From: Semisulcospira habei
Taxonomy: Eukaryota > Mollusca > Gastropoda > Semisulcospiridae
Direction of reading: 5' to 3'
DNA length: 64,000 nt
Assembly: GCA_036245525.1 (NCBI GenBank)
Contig: BTPG01000003.1
Location: 162,932,760 to 162,996,759, forward strand
The notes beneath the pieces were generated by a model, which was not told the origin of the DNA, searched no databases, and worked only from the letters and a program-made list of their open reading frames with translations. The translations under genes were made by a program, and so were the position numbers. Shown in pieces: positions 58,645 through 64,000 of the stretch. Position 1 is the first letter of the stretch, and every line of letters starts with the position of its first letter.

Positions 58645-59808
58645 TTATAGGAGTTGACCACGACGTCTGCAGGCTTGTTCGTGGCTGCGGAGGCCAATCC
58701 GAGACAGGCAGGTTCGACCGCAGTGGCTGCAGGGGAAGGTATGGCCAGGGTTCTGAGCTGCGGCATCTCTGTTTTTTCTCCTGAGCCGCTTGTCCTTAAG
58801 GCTAGCTCTGTGAGAGTCCTCAAAGGAGACAGCTGCCTTGTAAATGGTGGAGCGCCAGGTGTCACGGTCCGCAGCAAGCGAAGACCACTGGTGGTGGTCG
58901 ATTTGGCAGGCACTAAGTGACTTCTTGAGACAGTCTTTGTATCTCTTCTTTGGTGCCCCTCTGTCACGGTGTCCAGTAGCAAGCTCGCCGAACAGTGTGA
59001 TCTTTGGTAGACGATGATCCTCCATCCTGGAGACATGCCCCGCCCAGCGGAGCTGTGTCCGCATCAGCAAAGCCTCGATGCTCACAGTTTCAGCCTGTTC
59101 AAGGACCTCGACGTTGGTGACATAGTCACTCCAGTGAATGCCCAGGATGGTACGTAGGCAGCGCTGGTGGAAGCGTTCGAGGAGTCGTAGTTGGCTGCGG
59201 TAGAGGGCCCAGGACTCGGAACCATACAGCAGGGTGGTGAGGACCACAGCTCTGTACACGCTGATCTTGGTGCCTGTTTTCAGCTGTTGATTGTGCCACA
59301 CCCGCTTGAAAAGTCGCCCGAAAGCGCTGTTCGCTTTTGCCAGCCTGCTGTCAAGCTCCTTGTCCAGCTTGGCGTCCGACGTGATAATGCAGCCAAGGTA
59401 GGTAAACTGGTGCACTGACTTTAGTTCAGACTCGCCAATGGTGATGTGCGGAGGGCGATACACTGTCTTGGGTGCTGGCTGATGGAGGACCTCTGTCTTT
59501 TTCAGACTGACCTCGAGTCCAAAGAGCTGGGCAGCATCTGCGAAGCAAGACGTGATGCGCTGCAGGGCTCTCTCTGTGTGTGCAACGAGGGCAGCATCAT
59601 CAGCAAAAAGCAGCTCACGAATCAGTTGGTCTAGGGTTTTCGTGTGGGCCTGCAGTCGTCTGAGGTTGAACAGGCTGCCATCGAGACGATACCTGATGTA
59701 CACTGCATCGTCATCATCGAGGTCCACTGTGGCCTGCTTCAACATCATGCTAAAAAAGATGGTGAAGAGGGTCGGTGCCAGCACGCAGCCCTGCTTTACG
59801 CCGTTGAG
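58645..59808 (-). pseudogene. Second LINE: RT C-terminal half with C2H2 finger
   Basis: From NGVKQGCVLAPTLFTIFF (RT motif B) the frame goes through LLFADDAALVAHTE (motif C), FTYLGCIITSDAKLDKEL, TTLLYGSESWALYRSQLRLL, LRWAGHVSRMEDHRLPK and APKKRYKDCLKKSL. It ends with a C2H2 zinc finger, CSHCGRTCLSRIGLRSHEQAC-like, likely for nucleic-acid binding, then RRRGQLL and a TAA. No lesion is seen in this half. It is APE-type, but I leave its clade open. Confidence 0.9.
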
Positions 59809-61684
59809 TACACCCTCTACTGGTCAGGCAGGCCTGCATCAGAAAGACGGCTCTCAGGCGTGGGTTTCATGGTCAAGACATCCATTGCGACTAAGCTGGA
59901 AAACCTACCAACGGGCCACTCAGACCGCATCATGTCCATGCGCCTCCCACTGAGACACCAGCAACACGTCACCCTTCTCAGTGTGTACTCCCCAACCCTC
60001 CTGGCAGAGCCTGCTGAAAAGGACAAGTTTTACACTGACCTGCGCAGCCTCCTACAGAGTACCCCTGCAGACGACAAAGTCATCATCCTTGGCGACTTCA
60101 ACGCCAGAGTGGGCCAGGACTCTGAAGCCTGGAAAGGAGTCCTCGGCAAGCATGGCGTGGGGAACTGCAATGACAATGGCCGCCTACTGTTGGAGTTCTG
60201 TGCGGAGCAGCAACTGGTCATCACCAACACTACTTTTCAGCAAAAGGACAGTCGAAAGACCACCTGGATGCATCCTCGCTCCAAACACTGGCACCTTATC
60301 GACTATGTCCTAGTGCGTCAGAGGGACCGCAGTGACGTCCTCCTCACCAGAGTGATGCCCAGCGCAGAGTGCCACACTGACCACCGTCTTGTCCGCTGCA
60401 AACTCAGGCTCCACTTCAAGCCAAAACCCAAGAAATGGGGGCCCCCCAAGAAAAAGCTTGATGTTGCCAGCCTTCAGCGTGACGATGTGAAAGCTGCCTT
60501 TCAGACAGATTTACAGCGCAGGCTCAAAGACACAGCGGACCCAGTAGACTCCTCCCCTGAAACACTTTGGGAACAACTGAAAACTGCTATTGCAAAATCC
60601 TCTGCAGAAGTCTTGGGCTTCGCCAGAAAGAAGAACAAAGACTGGTTTGACGAAAACGATGTAGAGATCCAGGAACACCTAGCAAAAAAAAGAGCCGCCC
60701 ATCAGGCCCACCTAGCCCAGCCTTCCTGCCCTGTGAAGAAGTCTGCCTTCCGCCTCGTCTGCAGCAGTCTCCAGCGCAAGCTCAGAGATCTCCAGAATGA
60801 GTGGTGGACCAGACTTGCACAGAGGACCCAGCTTTGCGCTGACAATGGTGACTACAGGGGCTTCTACGAAGCACTGAAAGCAGTGTATGGCCCCAGGCAC
60901 CTGGTACAAAGTCCTCTGCGAAGCGCGAATGGCCAGGCACTCCTCACAGATAATACCTCCATCTTGAACCGCTGGTCGGAATACTTTCACAGCCTCTTCA
61001 GCGCTGAGCGCACTGTTCAAGAAGCAGTTGTCCTACAAATCCCACACCTCCCAGTAAAGGTTGAATTGGACGAACCGCCCACCGCTGAAGAGACCCTCAC
61101 AGCCATCCACCAGCTCAAGAGTGGCAAAGCAGCAGGCATTGATGGAATACCGCCAGAGATCTGGAAACATGGAGGCACAGCACTGCACAACAAGCTCCAT
61201 GACCTCTTTCTCTGCTGCTGGGAGGAAGGAACACTACCAAAAGATCTCCGTGATGCAGTCGTTATCACCCTGTACAAGAACAAAGGCGAGAAGTCTGACT
61301 GTTCCAATTATCGGGGAATTACCCTGCTGTCCATTGCTGGGAAAATCCTTGCAAGGCTGCTCCTGAACCGGCTGGTACCTGCCATCGCTGAAGACCAACT
61401 CCCAGAGGGCCAGTGTGGCTTCAGAGCAAACAGGAGCACCACCGATATGGTCTTTGTGCTGAGACAGCTACAGGAGAAGTGCCGCGAGCAGAACAAAGGG
61501 CTGTACGTAACATTTGTCGACCTAACAAAAGCGTTCGACACTGTGATCAGGCAAGGCATGTGGCAGATCCTGGAGCGACTTGGCTGTCCCCCAAAGTTCC
61601 TCAACATGATTGTCCAGCTACACGAGGACCAGCAAGGCCAGGTCAGACTCAACAATGACCTCTCAGAACCATTCCCTTTTCTCA
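59809..61684 (+). pseudogene. Second LINE: endonuclease and RT N-terminal half
   Basis: The frame shows ERRLSGVGFMVKTSIATKLE, VTLLSVYSPTL, KVIILGDFNARVGQDSE, WMHPRSKHWHLIDYVLVRQR and CHTDHRLVRCKL, the later APE endonuclease motifs including GDFNARVG and the SDH-like TDHR. A linker follows, then RT motifs: GKAAGIDGIPPEIWKHGG, NYRGITLLSIAGKILARLL, GFRANRSTTDM and motif A YVTFVDLTKAFDTVIRQG. The sequence is open throughout. Extensions left of about 59809 and right of 61684 are read-through into other DNA. Confidence 0.9.
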
Positions 61685-62227
61685 GCACGCGACACTACAC
61701 ACCCGGCTAACTGTCTCTTTAACCTGCTTCCGTCTGGTCGCCGCTACTCTGCTCTCAAAGCACGGACAAACCGTTTTAGTAACAGTTTTTACCCTAGTGC
61801 TGTCCGAGCCCTTTCAGTGTTATGAGCGTGCGATGATGTGCTCTGTGGGCCGATCATAGAGTTTCATTGCCGAGGACTGTTGTTTTCGTGAATGACTGAG
61901 TGAGTGTGCGTATGTGTATGGAATTGTGTGGCCGGCCTACAGAGCACCTCGCCCTCGCCCATCCCTTGTGCTATCCCCTTGGTTGTTGGTGGTGCTTTTG
62001 GTCGAGTTGACTCCATGAGTCTTCTCCCCGGCAGGGCGCGCCCCCGACGGTTAAGAGAATAGTGCATATCAGTTTTAACCTAGCTTTACGATATATATTA
62101 ACTAGTTTTACACCCGACTGTGAGCACTAATTTAGTGACATTTACTCTATGATGGTCTGTTTTCATTTTAAACGATATACCTTTAATTAACTTAGACTTC
62201 TTAGATTAATAGGCGTGTGTGTTGTGT

Positions 62228-62258
<31 letters not shown>

Positions 62259-62474
62259 GAATAAGCGTGGGTGTGTGAATGGGTACGTATTGGTTTGTGA
62301 GATTAGTTTTCAGTTTTAAAGTTTTGACAGTGTGTGTAGAGCATTGAATTGTGTGATAGAGGTTGTTTTTTTTTTGTCGAATGTGATGTTTGTAATTGTA
62401 AGGACACCAACACACATTCCTATGCTTTATGTTCTTAAGGCAAATGGCAATAAACAGTATTATTATTATTATTA
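61685..62474 (+). pseudogene. 3' end of the interrupted first LINE
   Basis: The final 45 or so codons (DTTHPANCLFNLLPSGRRYS, ARTNRFSNSFYPSAVRAL) end at TGA 61823-61825. The 3' UTR has a (GT)n-G run at 62216-62259 and ends CAATAAACAG(TAT)n. The end is typical for this LINE group. Confidence 0.85.
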
Positions 62475-64000
62475 ACTAGCAACCTTAATAAGTCGAGTCA
62501 CTAGACCTTCTCGCCGGAAGCACAACCGTTAAACTCCACTCAGCTCGGTGCTCTTGCTTCCGCGATAAGGCCTTCCGTAAATAATACAATATCTCAAAAC
62601 GTCACTGTGACAAAGTTCCTCTCATAATATTGACACGAGGACATGAAACAGATCAACGTTCTTTACAACATACAGAACTTTACTTAAATAGCTTAGAAAT
62701 AACTACATGGGACGACCCGACCTGACTAAACGCGAGGTGTGCCGCGACACTCGCAACAGCACCCAGGTCCGGCGTCGTAGCCCACACTCTCTGTACTACA
62801 GCACGGTGGCAGACTTAGCTGGTTAGTTCTGACCATTGGATTAGAAACCAGATTTGGATGCACTAAAACACAGGTGCAAAAATACACATAAGTAACTAAC
62901 AAAAGAAACAAAATAATCGCATCACCCTTCCCGCAACTTTAACTGCCGTCTTCTATATTCCCTTCACCTCTTTCCCGCAACAATAAATTCAAACTCGACA
63001 GAATACATATTTACACGTCACCACATGACTCACTTCCGATATTTACACTCCTACGCTAAATAGTGAAATGGCCCTAGTCGCCCGCTCCGCGTTAAATAAC
63101 AAATAACTAATTCGACGCTAACTACTCTAGAAACCACAACATACAACAAACAGCATTCACTTCTACATTCTATACTTACACTTGCCCCCCAATATACACT
63201 AACCAAAATAATAACAGAACAAGCAAACACAAACAAACCCTCTGAGCAAATGGCCACTAAAGAATTGTTGAGCATACTTACTGCCATCCGTGATGACGCC
63301 CCGGCTAAAACGAAGACAAACAAGACAAGACAAGCCAGGGTTTAAGTCGTCGCAGTTCTCTCTTCTCTCCCTCTCCTTCCTCGGACAACGGCTTCGGGAC
63401 GACCAGAAACCGTATCGCAGGGCCGATACACAGGACCGACAAAGCTGCTTGTGGCCTCCAGCAAATGGCGAACCACGCCTGAAAGACCACCCTCGGAGAC
63501 TTGCTGGTAAAGCGACTGACTCTTTCGCAGTTGGAAAAGCGACTGTCTAAAATTTGGATAACTTTAGGTTGGCAAAAAAACGCTCACTACATCATGTGAT
63601 GTGAAAACATGTGAAACAATAACCACCCGATCGCGTTCAGACCAAGCGATCACGTGCGTCACGCCGACCCTCCAAATCCTCGCACGGCAGCAAATACTCG
63701 TGTATAGGCCAGATACTGGACACCTATGCTAACGCTACCCGGTGACTAACTAAACCCTGTCACCCCTCTAAACTTACTCCCCTACAAAATTAGACGAAAA
63801 AAAACGTGTCGTGACAGTCCGGAAGTTTCTGGCAAAGTCGCAAGGAGAGGAGCGGTGAGTTTCTGTAATGCGTAGATTCGCTGAGAATAAACCAGAACGT
63901 TCGAGCAAAACCGCGCTGTCTAATGACCTCGCATGTGTGACGTCAAAGTTTAGGCAACATTTTGCAACACAGTAGTAAAGCCACTCTAATATTCATGGTC
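62475..64000. other. Right end of the window, no gene supported
   Basis: The sequence after the LINE tail contains repeat-like words shared with 56060-56150 (GGAAGCACAA, CTTGCTTCCGCG). GTCGCCCGCTCCGCGTTAA at about 63077 resembles the SINE tail near 1190. TGTCACGAC words at 55666 and, inverted, near 63812 could be ends of a larger element but are short. A possible micro-exon on the minus strand at 63293-63315 is listed under findings. Confidence 0.4.

Larger units (their letters stand above)
58612..61684 (-). mobile_element. Second LINE, inserted in the first, with inverted 5' part (twin priming)
   Basis: It is flanked by GCACGCGACACT at 58600-58611 and 61685-61696, a 12-bp target duplication. 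The 3' part is on the minus strand (58612 to about 59808); the 5' part is on the plus strand (about 59809-61684). Together they cover nearly the whole protein with almost nothing lost at the break, since one part ends in NNDLSEPFP and the other begins LNGVKQGCVLAP. The first part of the endonuclease is missing. Confidence 0.93.
56528..62474 (+). mobile_element. Jockey-group LINE (Rex1/L2-like), 5'-truncated, interrupted by a second LINE
   Basis: The reading frame starts within [14 protein letters not shown] and covers a linker, the reverse transcriptase and part of the C-terminus up to 58611. It resumes at 61685-61826 (RDTTHPANCLFNLLPSGRR to SVL, stop). A 3' UTR follows to a (TTA)n tail at 62458-62474. 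The insertion split a 38-bp tandem unit and I see little or no target duplication. Confidence 0.88.

Noticed and set aside
59552..61688. Other-strand and other-frame ORFs across the second LINE
   Set aside because: They lack motifs and overlap frames with a full endonuclease/RT signature.
55666..63822. A large element with TGTCACGAC ends
   Set aside because: The matching inverted words are only about 9-10 bp, and no further terminal homology or coding for transposition lies between apart from the nested LINEs.

Overview
This is eukaryotic, repeat-rich nuclear DNA from an animal, most likely a mollusc and possibly a gastropod. The grounds are spliced coding exons with GT-AG borders, several SINE and LINE families, long (AC)n, (CT)n and (TA)n arrays, many degenerate repeats built around AAGGTCA, and a Polinton/Maverick giant transposon. 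The mollusc call rests on general familiarity with such repeats; no search was run.

Layout. 1-1367: a SINE, AAGGTCA-type repeat and a 217-bp palindromic MITE. 1368-12980: an 11.6-kb macrosatellite made of two blocks, P (463 bp) and Q (about 1,627 bp), ordered P-(QQP)x3. 12981-15105: two MITEs, a host exon (14204-14300) and a 605-bp CGAAC-rich transposon. 15280-18524: a SINE, a LINE remnant and a LINE with an inverted 5' part. 19600-21483: a dead piggyBac. 22216-39649: a Polinton (17.4 kb, 226-bp inverted termini, ACCCG target duplication) that landed in a tRNA-derived SINE. 43951-49689: three more exons that join in frame with each other and, probably, with the exon at 14204. 49690-55300: degenerate AAGGTCA repeats, microsatellites and a captured exon fragment. 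56341-62474: a LINE that inserted into a small tandem array and was then hit by a second LINE, which is also 5'-inverted. 62475-64000: nothing clear.

Host gene. Exons at 14204-14300, 43951-44181, 44816-44892 and 49002-49689 share one continuous reading phase and end at a TAG. I do not recognise the protein. If the chain is right, the Polinton and much else sit in a 29.7-kb intron.

Polinton. It carries a protein-primed DNA polymerase B, a retroviral-type integrase, an A32-type packaging ATPase and a capsid protein, plus about nine smaller proteins, many with membrane segments. Most genes are broken. One SINE copy splits the integrase, another splits the capsid gene, and stops or single-base frameshifts hit many others, so this copy is dead. 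Most of its start codons follow an AT-rich ATAAAA(A)ATG box that looks like a shared promoter or leader signal. No adenovirus-type protease was found.
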